Positions 26,822 through 35,995 of a stretch of DNA of 64,000 nt are shown here, in pieces (the stretch's first letter is position 1; each line of letters begins with the position of its first letter). This stretch comes from Chitinilyticum aquatile DSM 21506 (lineage in GTDB: Bacteria; Pseudomonadota; Gammaproteobacteria; Burkholderiales; Chitinibacteraceae): positions 1 to 64,000 of the forward strand of contig NZ_AUMS01000016.1 in the NCBI RefSeq assembly GCF_000430805.1, written 5' to 3'. Both the position numbers and the translations under genes were made by a program. Below the pieces are notes generated by a model, which made no database searches, had not been told where the DNA came from, and saw only the letters and a program-made list of their open reading frames with translations.

Positions 26822-27922
26822 ATGAAACAAGTGCACTGGCTGGGTGTGGTGCTGCTGCTGGCGCTGGCCGGCTGCGGCGACAAGGCGGCGCAGGTTCAGG
26901 AGGAAGTTCGTCCGGTGCGCATCATGACCGTCAGACCGGCCAGCGCGGCGGGCGAAGTGGTGTACTCCGGTGTCGTGCGGGCGCGTCTTGAGGTGCCACT
27001 GGCTTTCCGTATCGGCGGCAAGCTGGTGCAGCGCAAGGTCGAGGTTGGTTCGCAGGTGCAGCCCGGGCAGGTGATTGCCCTGCTGGACGGGCGTGATGTG
27101 GCCCTGCAGGCCCAGGCCGCATCGGCGCAGGTCGATGCGGCGCAGGTCCAGCTCAGCCAGGCCGAGCTGGACCTCAAGCGCAGCGAAGACCTGCTGGCGC
27201 GGAAGTTCGTCAGCCAGGCCGAAGTTGACCGTCGTCTGACCACGGTTAACGCGCTGAAGAAGCAGCTTGAGCAGGCTCGCTCGCAGGCACAGATGGCATT
27301 CAACCAGTCGGGCTATGCCCAGCTGACCGCCGACGTGGCGGGGGTTGTGACTGCCGTACAGGCCGAGCCCGGTGCGGTGCTTGGCGCTGGCCAGCCGGTT
27401 GTGCTGCTGGCGCAGAATGGTGCGCGTGATGTGGTGTTCGATGTGCCGGAAGGTCGGCAGCGCTCGCTCAAGCCCGGTTCGGAAGTGATGGTCGAGCTGT
27501 GGGCCGCAGAAGGCAGCATGCTGCCCGCCGTGGTGCGCGAAGTTGCGCCAGCCGCCGACCCGGTGGCGCGCACTTACCAGATCAAGGTTGCGCTACCGGC
27601 CGGGCCGCAGGCGCCGGCGCTGGGCATGTCGGCTTCGGTGCATGTGCCGCAGCAGGCTGCCGCAGGCGAGAGCGGCCTGCCTTTGCCGCTGACCGCCCTG
27701 TACGGCCGGGACAAGGAGCAGCGGATCTGGCTGCTGGGTAGCGATGGACGCGTGAAAAGCCGCGCAGTCAACGTCCTGCGCTATCAGGACGAGCATGTGG
27801 TCGTCAGCGGTGTCGCTGCCGGCGAGCGGGTGGTGACGGCCGGCGTACATCTTTTGCACGAAGGGCAGAAGGTGACCGTGCTGGATGCCGCTGTCGCAGG
27901 AGTCGCCAGCCATGTTCAATAG
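26822..27922 (+). CDS. RND efflux periplasmic adaptor lipoprotein
   Basis: This membrane-fusion protein of about 366 residues links the RND pump to the outer-membrane channel. It has a lipoprotein signal with lipobox LAGC (MKQVHWLGVVLLLALAGCG), a barrel-sandwich lipoyl half at about 55-90, a coiled-coil hairpin (about 95-165) and a beta-barrel domain. Two starts are possible: 26822, chosen for the cleaner signal peptide and AGGAG upstream, or 26798, which overlaps the tetR stop as ATGA. Its 3' end overlaps the permease start by 11 nt. Confidence 0.9.
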   Translation: MKQVHWLGVVLLLALAGCGDKAAQVQEEVRPVRIMTVRPASAAGEVVYSGVVRARLEVPLAFRIGGKLVQRKVEVGSQVQPGQVIALLDGRDVALQAQAASAQVDAAQVQLSQAELDLKRSEDLLARKFVSQAEVDRRLTTVNALKKQLEQARSQAQMAFNQSGYAQLTADVAGVVTAVQAEPGAVLGAGQPVVLLAQNGARDVVFDVPEGRQRSLKPGSEVMVELWAAEGSMLPAVVREVAPAADPVARTYQIKVALPAGPQAPALGMSASVHVPQQAAAGESGLPLPLTALYGRDKEQRIWLLGSDGRVKSRAVNVLRYQDEHVVVSGVAAGERVVTAGVHLLHEGQKVTVLDAAVAGVASHVQ

Positions 27923-30900
27923 CGTCAACCTTTCCGCATGGGCGCTGAAGCACCGCTCGCTGATTCTCTATCTGATGGCCGTGCTGTCGCTGGCCGGTGT
28001 GCTGGCCTATACGCAGCTCGGGCAGAAGGAAGACCCCGAGTTCACCTTCAAGGCCATGGTCGTTCGCGCCTTCTGGCCCGGCGCTTCGGCGGGCGAGGTC
28101 GAAGAACAGGTCACCGACCGGCTGGAAGAGGCTCTGCAGGGCATTGGCTATATCGATTACACCAAGAGCTATTCGCGGGCTGGCGAAGCACTGATCACCA
28201 TCATCCTGCGCGAAAACGTGCGCAAGGAAGTGCCGGATGCCTGGTATCAGGTCAGGAAGCGCATCGGCGATGCGCAGGGCAAGCTGCCACCCGGCGTGGT
28301 CGGGCCGTTTTTCAACGATGAATTCGGCGATACCTACGGCAATCTGTATGCGATTACCGGCGACGGCTTCTCGCTGCCCGAGCTGAAGCACTGGGCGGAA
28401 ACTGCGCGCAACGAACTCTTGCGCATCCGCGACGTGAACAAGGTGACACTGCTGGGTGTGCAGGACGAAAAAATCTACGTCGAGTACAGCACGGCCAAGC
28501 TTGCGAGTGCCGGCGTCAGCCCGTTCCAGATCAACCAGGTGCTGGCGGCCACCAATACGGTGACACCAGCCGGCGTCGTCGAAGGCAATGACGAACGGAT
28601 TTTCCTGCGCGTGACGGGCGGTTTTGATGCGGTCAACACGATCAAGGCCACGCCGATTACGGTCAATGGCCGCACGTTCCGGCTGGAAGACGTCGCCCAG
28701 GTGTATCGCGCGACGGTCAATCCGCCCGAGTCGGCGATCCGCTATCAGGGGCAGCCGGCGCTGGCGCTGGGCATTTCGATGCGCAATGGCGGTGACGTCA
28801 TCGCAATGGGGCGCGAGATCGACACGACGCTCGCACAACTGCGCCAGGTGCTGCCGGTTGGTGTTGAAGTCCACACCGTGTCCGATCAGCCGGCCGTCGT
28901 GCAGAGTGCCATCCACATTTTCATGACATCACTGCTGGAAGCGGTGGTGATCGTGCTGGCGGTCAGCTTTCTCAGCCTGGGTTGGCGCACCGGCATCGTT
29001 GTGGCGCTGTCTATTCCGCTGGTGCTGGCGATCACCTTCCTGCTGATGAAGTTCTTCCATATCGAACTGCAGCGCATTTCGCTGGGGGCGCTGGTGATCG
29101 CACTGGGGCTTTTGGTCGACGACGCCATCATCGCGGTGGAAATGATGGCGCTCAAGCTCGAGCAGGGCTGGGACCGTTTCCGCGCGGCAACCTTTGCCTA
29201 CACATCCACCGCCTTTCCGATGCTCACCGGCACGCTGATTACCGTCGCCGGGTTTCTGCCGGTTGGCCTGGCGCAATCCGATGCCGGTGAATACACGTTC
29301 TCGATTTTTGCCGTGGTCGGAATTGCCCTGATCGTGTCCTGGCTGGTGGCGGTGATCTTTACGCCCTATCTCGGCTACCTGCTGCTGCCCGAGCAGCCGG
29401 CGCACGAAGTCACTGACGTGTATCAGGGGCGTTTTTACCGCAAATTCCGCGCGATGGTGACGTGGTGCGTGAGCTGGCGCAAAACGACGGTGGCGCTGAC
29501 CGCCGCCGCTTTTGTGCTGGCGCTGGCGCTGTTCGGGCTTTTTGTCCCCAAGCAGTTTTTCCCAGCATCGAGCCGGCCCGAGCTGATGGTCGACCTGTGG
29601 CTGCCGTACTCGGCGTCATATCAGGCGACTGAGCGCGAGGTAAAGAAGCTCGAAGCCATCCTGCTGAAGGACCCGGATGTGGCGCACGTGACCAGCTATG
29701 TCGGTGCCGGCTCGCCGCGCTATTACATGCCGCTGGACGAGCAGATGCCGAACATCAATTTCGGCCAGCTCACCGTGATGACCAAGGACGAATTCGTGCG
29801 CGACAACGTCTACCGGCGCATTACGGAACTCTTCGAGCGTGATTTTCCGCTGGTGCGCGGCCGGGTCACCCGGCTGGAGAACGGCCCGCCGGTCGGCTAT
29901 CCGGTACAGTTCCGCGTATCCGGCGCCAATCAGGAAACGGTGCGGGGTATTGCCGCGAAGGTGTCGGAAATAATGAGGTCTGATCCCCATACCCGTCAGG
30001 TTCATACCGACTGGGGCGAGAAGGTCAAAACCATCCGCCTGACCGCCGACCAGGATCGCCTGCGCCAGCTGGGGCTGAATTCGCAGCAGCTGGCGGGAAT
30101 GCTGCAGATGGCGGTGTCCGGCGTCACAGCCACGCAATTGCGCGAAGGCAACGAGAGCATTGCCGTCGTTGCGCGGCTGGTCGAGAGCGAGCGCTCGCGG
30201 CTTGATTTCCTGCAGAGCCTGCCGGTGCAGCTGCCCGATGGCCGCTCGGTGCCGCTGTCGCAGGTGGCAACCCTGTCGCTGGAAAACGAGGAAAGCATCA
30301 TCTGGCGCTATAACCGGGTTCCGACCATCAGTGTGCGCGCCGATGTCATCGGCGCACAGGCTCCGGACGTTAGTACCCGGCTGCTGCCGAAAATCCGCGA
30401 ATTGCAGGCCACGTTGCCGGTCGGTTATCACATCGAAACCGGCGGTACGCTGGAATCGTCGCAGAAGAGCGAGAAATCGATTACTGCCGTGATGCCGCTG
30501 ATGCTGATCGTGGTGATGACGCTCTTGATGCTGCAGCTGCAATCGATGCAGCGTATGGTGATGGTGCTGCTGACCGCACCCTTGGGCCTGATCGGCGTGA
30601 CGCTATCGCTGCTGGTATTCCGCGCACCATTCGGCTTTGTGGCGCAACTGGGGGTGATTGCGCTGATGGGAATGATCATGCGCAATTCGGTGATTCTCAT
30701 GGACCAGATCGAGCAGGATATTAGCGATGGCGCGCGCCCGTGGGATGCCATCATCGAGTCGGCGGTGCGGCGTTTCCGGCCGATCATGCTGACGGCGGCC
30801 GCGGCAATCCTGGCAATGATTCCGCTCTCGCGGGATACCTTCTGGGGGCCGATGGCCGTGGCGATCATGGGCGGCCTGCTGGTCGCGACCGTGCTGACAC

Positions 30901-31010
30901 TGCTGTTCCTGCCCGCGCTCTATGCGGCCTGGTTCCGTATCCGGCCGGATACGCCGGCACGGGATAGCAAGACTGGCACAGACGCGGACAGCGCGCTCGT
31001 GGCAGACTGA
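27912..31010 (+). CDS. RND efflux transporter, inner-membrane permease
   Basis: This 1032-residue proton-driven pump has the RND layout: TM1 near residues 15-35, a large periplasmic loop, TM2-6 (about 335-540) with LVDDAIIAVEMM carrying the proton-relay aspartates, a second loop and TM8-12 to about 1015. It begins MFNSVNLSAWALKHRS, typical of the branch close to VexB/AcrB-like pumps of mixed substrate. Specific substrates cannot be told. A 50-bp GGGTAT/ATACCC arm pair lies at 29945-29994 in the second half. Confidence 0.93.
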   Translation: MFNSVNLSAWALKHRSLILYLMAVLSLAGVLAYTQLGQKEDPEFTFKAMVVRAFWPGASAGEVEEQVTDRLEEALQGIGYIDYTKSYSRAGEALITIILRENVRKEVPDAWYQVRKRIGDAQGKLPPGVVGPFFNDEFGDTYGNLYAITGDGFSLPELKHWAETARNELLRIRDVNKVTLLGVQDEKIYVEYSTAKLASAGVSPFQINQVLAATNTVTPAGVVEGNDERIFLRVTGGFDAVNTIKATPITVNGRTFRLEDVAQVYRATVNPPESAIRYQGQPALALGISMRNGGDVIAMGREIDTTLAQLRQVLPVGVEVHTVSDQPAVVQSAIHIFMTSLLEAVVIVLAVSFLSLGWRTGIVVALSIPLVLAITFLLMKFFHIELQRISLGALVIALGLLVDDAIIAVEMMALKLEQGWDRFRAATFAYTSTAFPMLTGTLITVAGFLPVGLAQSDAGEYTFSIFAVVGIALIVSWLVAVIFTPYLGYLLLPEQPAHEVTDVYQGRFYRKFRAMVTWCVSWRKTTVALTAAAFVLALALFGLFVPKQFFPASSRPELMVDLWLPYSASYQATEREVKKLEAILLKDPDVAHVTSYVGAGSPRYYMPLDEQMPNINFGQLTVMTKDEFVRDNVYRRITELFERDFPLVRGRVTRLENGPPVGYPVQFRVSGANQETVRGIAAKVSEIMRSDPHTRQVHTDWGEKVKTIRLTADQDRLRQLGLNSQQLAGMLQMAVSGVTATQLREGNESIAVVARLVESERSRLDFLQSLPVQLPDGRSVPLSQVATLSLENEESIIWRYNRVPTISVRADVIGAQAPDVSTRLLPKIRELQATLPVGYHIETGGTLESSQKSEKSITAVMPLMLIVVMTLLMLQLQSMQRMVMVLLTAPLGLIGVTLSLLVFRAPFGFVAQLGVIALMGMIMRNSVILMDQIEQDISDGARPWDAIIESAVRRFRPIMLTAAAAILAMIPLSRDTFWGPMAVAIMGGLLVATVLTLLFLPALYAAWFRIRPDTPARDSKTGTDADSALVAD
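29945..29994. repeat. 50-bp arm pair inside the RND gene
   Basis: GGGTAT and ATACCC are 50 bp end to end, one base longer than the standard element, and the inner cores are not conserved. It could be chance; listed because the same arms occur at 49 bp elsewhere. Confidence 0.25.
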
Positions 31011-31072
31011 GACGAATAACGTGCTGCCAGACTGCGGGCTGGCGGCGCATCTGACTGAAAATGGGTAAAGCA

Positions 31073-32416
31073 ATGAAACTGAAACCGCTTCTGATCCTTC
31101 TTGCAGGCTTCATGGCCATGCCTGCCGGTGCCATTGACCTGATGGGGGCCTGGCAGGCCGCCAAGAAGTACGATGCTACCTATGCTGCGGCCGTGCAGGC
31201 GCATATCGCCGGGCAGGAAAAGGCCGTGCAGGGCAGGGCGCTGCTCCTGCCACAGATCGGTTTTACCGCGGGTGCCAATCAGACCCGCATCGAAAATGAT
31301 CCGGGCGTGCCGACGCTGGCAAATCCCAAGTCGACCAGCTCCGGGCAATCATACAAATACAATGTGGCGCTGACGCAGCCACTGTTCCGCATGGATTCCT
31401 TCGTGTCGGCGTATCAGCTGGGCAAGCACACCGATCTGGCCAATCTGCAGTTCCGTGCCGCCGAGCAACAACTGATCCTGCGTGTGGCGCTGGCGTATTT
31501 CGAGCTGCTCGCAGCCCAGGAAAAGGTGACGCTGGCTGGTGCACAGCTCGAAGCGTTCTCGCAGCAGCTGGCGCAGGCCCGCAAGTCTTTCGAGGTCGGT
31601 GTGGCCACGATTACCGACGTCGATGAGGCGCAGGCTCGCTATGACAGCACCATGGCGACCGAAATCGTTGCCCGCAACGAGCTTGCCGTGAAGGAAAACG
31701 CCTTCCGGCTGATTACCGGCATGGAGCCCGGCAAGCTGTCCGTCATTGCCGACCGCGAGCCGCAACCTCCGGTGCCGAACAATCTGCCGGAATGGATTGC
31801 CCGCTCGCAAAGCGGCAGCCTGGATATCCTGGCACAAGGGCTGAATCTCGATATTGCCAATCGCGAAATCGACCGCTTCCGCCACGAATACTCGCCCACG
31901 CTCGATCTGGTGGCGAGTTACGGCAACAGCTACGACAAGGGCGATCTGGCGCGTAATGGCGGAACGGATCGCAGCGGACAGGGAATCATCGGCGTGCAAT
32001 TGTCGATCCCGGTCTTTACCGGCGGCCGCCTGTCGTCCGAGTTGCGCGAAAGCGTCGCCAATCGCGACCAGCAAACCGACAAGGTTGAGGCAACCCGGCG
32101 TGACGTGCAGCAAACCACCACGCAATCTTTCCTTGGTGTTTCGGCCGGTGCCGCGCAGATTCGCGCTCTGCAGCAGGCATTGAAATCCAGTACGTCGCTG
32201 CTGGAATCGACCAAGCTGGGGTATCAGGTCGGCGTTTCGACAATGGTCGATGTATTGAATGCCGATCAGCGGTATTACGAAACGCGTTATCAGCTGGTGG
32301 TCGCAAAATACACCTATCTTTACTCGGGATTACAGCTGGCAGCGGCTACTGGCGCGCTGGACGAGACCGTATTGCAGAATGTGAATGGCTGGCTTATTGA
32401 CGGTGGAATGAAATAA
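31073..32416 (+). CDS. TolC-family outer-membrane efflux protein
   Basis: This protein of about 447 residues forms the exit duct for the pump. A signal peptide (MKLKPLLILLAGFMAMPAGA) is followed by two repeats of a long coiled-coil plus beta-strand unit. The mature start IDLMGAWQAAKKYDATYAAA and the segment GVATITDVDEAQARYD are characteristic of the TolC type I branch rather than the NodT lipoprotein branch. An ATG at 31061 would add MGKA; neither start has a strong ribosome binding site. It is the last gene of the tetR operon, 62 nt after the permease. Confidence 0.9.
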   Translation: MKLKPLLILLAGFMAMPAGAIDLMGAWQAAKKYDATYAAAVQAHIAGQEKAVQGRALLLPQIGFTAGANQTRIENDPGVPTLANPKSTSSGQSYKYNVALTQPLFRMDSFVSAYQLGKHTDLANLQFRAAEQQLILRVALAYFELLAAQEKVTLAGAQLEAFSQQLAQARKSFEVGVATITDVDEAQARYDSTMATEIVARNELAVKENAFRLITGMEPGKLSVIADREPQPPVPNNLPEWIARSQSGSLDILAQGLNLDIANREIDRFRHEYSPTLDLVASYGNSYDKGDLARNGGTDRSGQGIIGVQLSIPVFTGGRLSSELRESVANRDQQTDKVEATRRDVQQTTTQSFLGVSAGAAQIRALQQALKSSTSLLESTKLGYQVGVSTMVDVLNADQRYYETRYQLVVAKYTYLYSGLQLAAATGALDETVLQNVNGWLIDGGMK

Positions 32417-32427
32417 ACCGATGATTC

Positions 32428-32456
32428 TTGTAATTCAATGAAGGCGCCTCCATAAT
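32428..32456 (+). promoter_or_regulatory. Putative promoter of the H-NS-like gene
   Basis: A -35-like TTGTAA (32428-32433) and a -10-like CATAAT (32451-32456) are spaced by 17 bp. An inverted repeat AATTCAAT (32432-32439) / ATTGAATT (32466-32473) flanks the -10 box, in an AT-rich island. It could be a site for autoregulation (inference). Confidence 0.5.
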
Positions 32457-32496
32457 AGGCTCACAATTGAATTGCCTTAATCCAATGGAGACCACC

Positions 32497-32826
32497 GTGA
32501 TTGACTTGTCCAACCTGAATTACAACCAGCTCGCCGATCTGCGCAAACAAGTTGAAGGCGAACTGGTACGCCGCAAGGAGCAGGAAAAGAACCAATTGCT
32601 GCAGGATATCCAGGCTCGCGCTGCCGAAAGCGGCTTTAGCCTGAGCGAATTGCTGGCGCTGGCCGCTGGCGGCAAAAAGGCCGGTGCAGCCAAGAAAACT
32701 GCCGGCGTAGCCCAATTCGCCAATCCCGCCAATCCGGAGCAGACCTGGACCGGCCGTGGCCGCAAGCCGCAGTGGGTGCTGGATTTCCTGGCCCAGGGTG
32801 GCAATCTGGACGACCTGCGCATCTGA
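32497..32826 (+). CDS. H-NS-family nucleoid protein (xenogeneic silencer)
   Basis: This 109-residue DNA-binding protein silences AT-rich, often foreign, genes. An N-terminal coiled-coil for oligomerisation (about 1-60: LADLRKQVEGELVRRKEQEK) is joined by a Lys/Ala linker to the C-terminal domain. That domain carries the motif TWTGRGRKPQWV, the AT-hook-like element of the H-NS family. The GTG at 32497 was chosen because GGAG sits exactly 6 nt upstream and VIDLSNLN matches family starts. An ATG at 32485 is possible. It has its own promoter and a strong terminator. Confidence 0.9.
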   Translation: MIDLSNLNYNQLADLRKQVEGELVRRKEQEKNQLLQDIQARAAESGFSLSELLALAAGGKKAGAAKKTAGVAQFANPANPEQTWTGRGRKPQWVLDFLAQGGNLDDLRI

Positions 32827-32852
32827 TCGCAAGCATTCAGTCTGCATGAGCG

Positions 32853-32880
32853 AAACGGGATGGCAATGCCATCCCGTTTT
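32853..32880 (+). terminator. Terminator of the H-NS-like gene
   Basis: AAACGGGATGGC / GCCATCCCGTTT form a perfect 12-bp stem with a 3-nt AAT loop, ending in TTTT. Confidence 0.9.
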
Positions 32881-32957
32881 CCATTGTCCGGGCAAAAATG
32901 CCTGCGCCCGCGTTCCCTGCATTTTGTACAATGGCGTTTTGCTTTTCTGCTGTCGCC

Positions 32958-35096
32958 ATGACTGTCTCGCTTACCGCCAACCTAAACCCGCAACAGGCTG
33001 CTGCGGTCGAACTGCCTGCCGAGCATGCCCTGATTCTGGCCGGTGCGGGCTCGGGCAAGACACGGGTTCTGACCACGCGAATGGCATGGTTACTGTCCAC
33101 GGGGCAGGTAAGCCCGGCCGGCATTCTGGCGGTGACCTTTACCAACAAGGCCGCCAAGGAAATGCTGGCGCGCATGACGGCCATGCTGCCGCTCAATCCG
33201 CGCGGCCTGTGGATCGGCACCTTCCATGGCCTTTGCAACCGCATGCTGCGTCTGCACCACCGCGATGCGGGCCTGCCCGAGCAATTTGCCATTCTGGATA
33301 GTCAGGATCAGCTGTCCGCCATCAAGCGTGTCTTGAAGCTGCTCAATATCGACGACGAACGCTATCCCGCCAAGAGTTTTCAGCATTTCATCAATGGCAA
33401 TAAGGAATCCGGAATCCGCGCGGCGGCGGTCGGCGTATGGGACGAGCCCAGCCGGGTGATGAAGGCCGTGTATGAAGAATACGAACGGCAATGCCAGCGC
33501 GAAGGTGTCGTCGATTTTGCCGAATTGCTGCTGCGCTGCCACGAACTGCTGGCCCACAATGCCAGCCTGCGCGCGCATTACCAGCAGCGTTTCCGGCATA
33601 TTCTGGTCGATGAATTCCAGGACACCAATACGCTGCAGTATTCCTGGCTGAAGCTGCTGGCCGGCCCTGATTCGGCCATTTTTGCCGTTGGCGATGATGA
33701 CCAGTCGATTTATGCGTTCCGCGGTGCCAATGTTGGCAATATGCACGATTTCCAGCGCGATTATGCGGTGAAGCACGTGATCCGGCTGGAGCAGAATTAC
33801 CGCTCGCACAGCAATATTCTGACCGCCGCCAATGCGGTGATTGCCTGCAACCGCAATCGTCTGGGCAAGCAATTGTGGACTGATTCCGAGGCTGGCGAAC
33901 CGATCCGCGTTTTCGAAGGCCTGAGCGATTTCGACGAATGCGAATTTGTTGTTGGCGAAGTGCAGGCGTTGATTCGTGATGGTGTTCCGGCCAATGACAT
34001 TGCCATTCTGTACCGCAGCAATGCGCAATCGCGCGTGCTGGAGCACGGCCTCTTTACCGCGGGTGTCCCCTATCGTGTGTACGGTGGATTGCGCTTTTTC
34101 GAGCGCCAGGAAATCAAGCACGCACTGGCCTACCTGCGCCTGATTGCCAGCCCCGAGGACGACAATGCGCTGTTGCGGGTGATCAATTTCCCCACGCGCG
34201 GCATTGGTGCACGCACGGTCGATACACTGCAGGAAAACGCGCGGCAGGCCGGCACCTCGCTGTGGCAGGCCGCGTGCTCGGGCGGGCTGGGGCGCAGCGG
34301 CGCGGCGGTGGGCAAATTTGTGCAGATCATCGAAGCCATGCGCGCGCAGACGCAGGGGCTGCCCTTGCCCGAAGTGGTGTCGGTGATGCTGGATCTCTCC
34401 GGCCTCACCGCCCACTACCGGGCCGACAAGGATGGCGAAGACCGGCTGGAAAACCTCGGTGAACTGGTGACTGCGGCGGCGGCCTTTATTGCCGAGGACG
34501 AGAACACCATCGTCGCCTTCCTTTCGCACGCCAGCCTTGAGGCGGGTGATCATCAGGCCAATGCGCAAGCCGAGGCAATCCAGCTGATGACGGTGCACGC
34601 GGCCAAGGGGCTGGAATTCCATTCGGTATTTCTCACCGGACTGGAGGAAGGACTTTTCCCGCATGAAAACAGCATGAGCGACCCAAAGTCGCTGGAGGAA
34701 GAGCGCCGGCTGATGTATGTCGCGATCACGCGCGCACGCCGCCGGCTGTATCTGTCGCTGGCGCAAAGCCGCATGCTGCACGGCCAGACGCGCTATGCGC
34801 CCGGCAGTCGCTTCCTGGGCGAAATCCCGCCGGAAGTGTTGCGCTATCTGAACCGGGGGTATGCGCCGCAGACCCCTTATATACCAAAGCCGCAGGTTAA
34901 TACCCCCGCTGCGACAAGGTCGGCTCCCGAGCATGGCCTGGCGATCGGCATGACGGTGAAGCATCACCGCTTCGGCACCGGCGTCGTCACCGATTACGAA
35001 GGTGGTGCCAATGGCAATGTGCAGGTCAATTTTGTCGAGCATGGCAGAAAATGGCTGGCGGTAGCCTACGCCAAGCTGCAGCCAGTCGAGGGCTGA
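32958..35096 (+). CDS. uvrD: UvrD-family 3'-5' DNA helicase
   Basis: This 712-residue superfamily 1 helicase works in nucleotide-excision and mismatch repair. Walker A is GAGSGKTR at about 32-39; motif Ia is VTFTNKAAKEM, motif II is VDEFQDTN, motif III is GDDDQSIYAFRGA, and motif VI is YVAITRARRRL. The C-terminus ends in a small Tudor-like domain (VKHHRFGTGVV..YEGG). The ATG at 32958 gives the family N-terminus LNPQQAAAV; a longer frame from 32898 is not conserved. The linker before the C-terminal domain contains a 49-bp element arm pair. Confidence 0.95.
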   Translation: MTVSLTANLNPQQAAAVELPAEHALILAGAGSGKTRVLTTRMAWLLSTGQVSPAGILAVTFTNKAAKEMLARMTAMLPLNPRGLWIGTFHGLCNRMLRLHHRDAGLPEQFAILDSQDQLSAIKRVLKLLNIDDERYPAKSFQHFINGNKESGIRAAAVGVWDEPSRVMKAVYEEYERQCQREGVVDFAELLLRCHELLAHNASLRAHYQQRFRHILVDEFQDTNTLQYSWLKLLAGPDSAIFAVGDDDQSIYAFRGANVGNMHDFQRDYAVKHVIRLEQNYRSHSNILTAANAVIACNRNRLGKQLWTDSEAGEPIRVFEGLSDFDECEFVVGEVQALIRDGVPANDIAILYRSNAQSRVLEHGLFTAGVPYRVYGGLRFFERQEIKHALAYLRLIASPEDDNALLRVINFPTRGIGARTVDTLQENARQAGTSLWQAACSGGLGRSGAAVGKFVQIIEAMRAQTQGLPLPEVVSVMLDLSGLTAHYRADKDGEDRLENLGELVTAAAAFIAEDENTIVAFLSHASLEAGDHQANAQAEAIQLMTVHAAKGLEFHSVFLTGLEEGLFPHENSMSDPKSLEEERRLMYVAITRARRRLYLSLAQSRMLHGQTRYAPGSRFLGEIPPEVLRYLNRGYAPQTPYIPKPQVNTPAATRSAPEHGLAIGMTVKHHRFGTGVVTDYEGGANGNVQVNFVEHGRKWLAVAYAKLQPVEG
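34857..34905. repeat. 49-bp arm pair inside uvrD
   Basis: GGGTAT and ATACCC are exactly 49 bp end to end, extended to 8-bp arms (GGGGGTAT / ATACCCCC). It encodes the flexible proline-rich linker YAPQTPYIPKPQVNTP, a place where an insertion would be tolerated. Confidence 0.55.
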
Positions 35097-35105
35097 AACA
35101 AAGAA

Positions 35106-35126
35106 AAGGGCGCCATTGGCGCCCTT
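35106..35126. terminator. Bidirectional terminator between uvrD and fpr
   Basis: AAGGGCGCC / GGCGCCCTT form a perfect 9-bp stem with an ATT loop. TTTTCTTTG follows on the minus strand, so it ends the fpr side best. It lies between convergent genes. Confidence 0.8.
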
Positions 35127-35152
35127 GGTGGTATGGGCCTGGTTCTCCTGGC

Positions 35153-35929
35153 TTATTTCTCGACAAACGCCCGTTCGATCACATAATCACCCGGCGTTCC
35201 GGTGCGCGGCGAGACTTCGAAGCCCAGCTTGTTCAGCAGCGCGGCAGTGTCGTGCAGCATGGCGGGGCTGCCGCACAGCATGGCGCGGTCGGTGGCCGGA
35301 TCAAGCGGCGGCAGACCGATATCGTCGAACAGCTTGCCCGAGGTGATCAGATCGGTGAGCCGGCCCTGATTGCGGAAGGGTTCGCGCGTCACGGTCGGGT
35401 AGTAGATCAGCTTCTCGCGGACCATCTCGCCGAGGAATTCGTCGTTCGGCAGTATGTTCTCGATGTAGTCGGCGTAAGCGAGTTCGCTCACCGAGCGCAC
35501 TCCGTGTACCAGCACGATCTTGTCGAAACGCTCGTAGGCTTCCGGGTCCTTGATCAGGCTCATGAACGGCGCCAACCCGGTGCCGGTGCTGAGGTAATAG
35601 AGATTGTGGCCGGGCAGCAGGTCGGAGAGCACCAGCGTGCCAGTCGGCTTCTTGCTCACCAGCAGATCGTCGCCAACCTGGATTTTCTGCAGGCGCGAGG
35701 TCAGCGGGCCGTTGGGCACCTTGATCGAGAAGAACTCCAGCTCCTCCTCGTAATTGGCACTGGCCACCGAGTAGGCACGCATCAGCGGCTTGCCATCGAC
35801 CATCAGCCCGATCATGACGAACTGGCCATTTTCGAAGCGCAGACCCGGGTCACGCGTCACCTTGAAGCTGAACAGCGTGTCGTTCCAGTGGTGAACGGAC
35901 AGCACTTTCTGGATGTTGTAGGCGCTCAT
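35153..35929 (-). CDS. fpr: Ferredoxin/flavodoxin-NADP+ reductase
   Basis: This 258-residue FAD enzyme exchanges electrons between NADPH and ferredoxin or flavodoxin. The FAD-binding RAYSVAS lies at about 51-57 and the NADP-binding GTGLAPF at about 116-122, and the C-terminus ends in VEK, as usual in subclass I bacterial enzymes. It lies downstream of etfBA on the same strand but is separated from etfA by a repeat element. Fpr links to oxidative-stress defence and Fe-S repair; the regulation cannot be read here. Confidence 0.94.
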   Translation of the reverse strand: MSAYNIQKVLSVHHWNDTLFSFKVTRDPGLRFENGQFVMIGLMVDGKPLMRAYSVASANYEEELEFFSIKVPNGPLTSRLQKIQVGDDLLVSKKPTGTLVLSDLLPGHNLYYLSTGTGLAPFMSLIKDPEAYERFDKIVLVHGVRSVSELAYADYIENILPNDEFLGEMVREKLIYYPTVTREPFRNQGRLTDLITSGKLFDDIGLPPLDPATDRAMLCGSPAMLHDTAALLNKLGFEVSPRTGTPGDYVIERAFVEK

Positions 35930-35943
35930 TTTTATACCTTTAT

Positions 35944-35992
35944 ATGTATTGCTATGCAGCCAAATTAATTATTGGGCTATGGCCGTATACCT
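35944..35992. repeat. 49-bp palindromic element, copy 8
   Basis: Arms ATGTAT / ATACCT are 49 bp end to end. Cores GCAGCC / GGCTAT surround an AT-rich loop (AAATTAATTATTG). It occupies nearly the whole etfA-fpr spacer, immediately after the etfA stop on the minus strand. Confidence 0.8.
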
Positions 35993-35995
35993 GCT

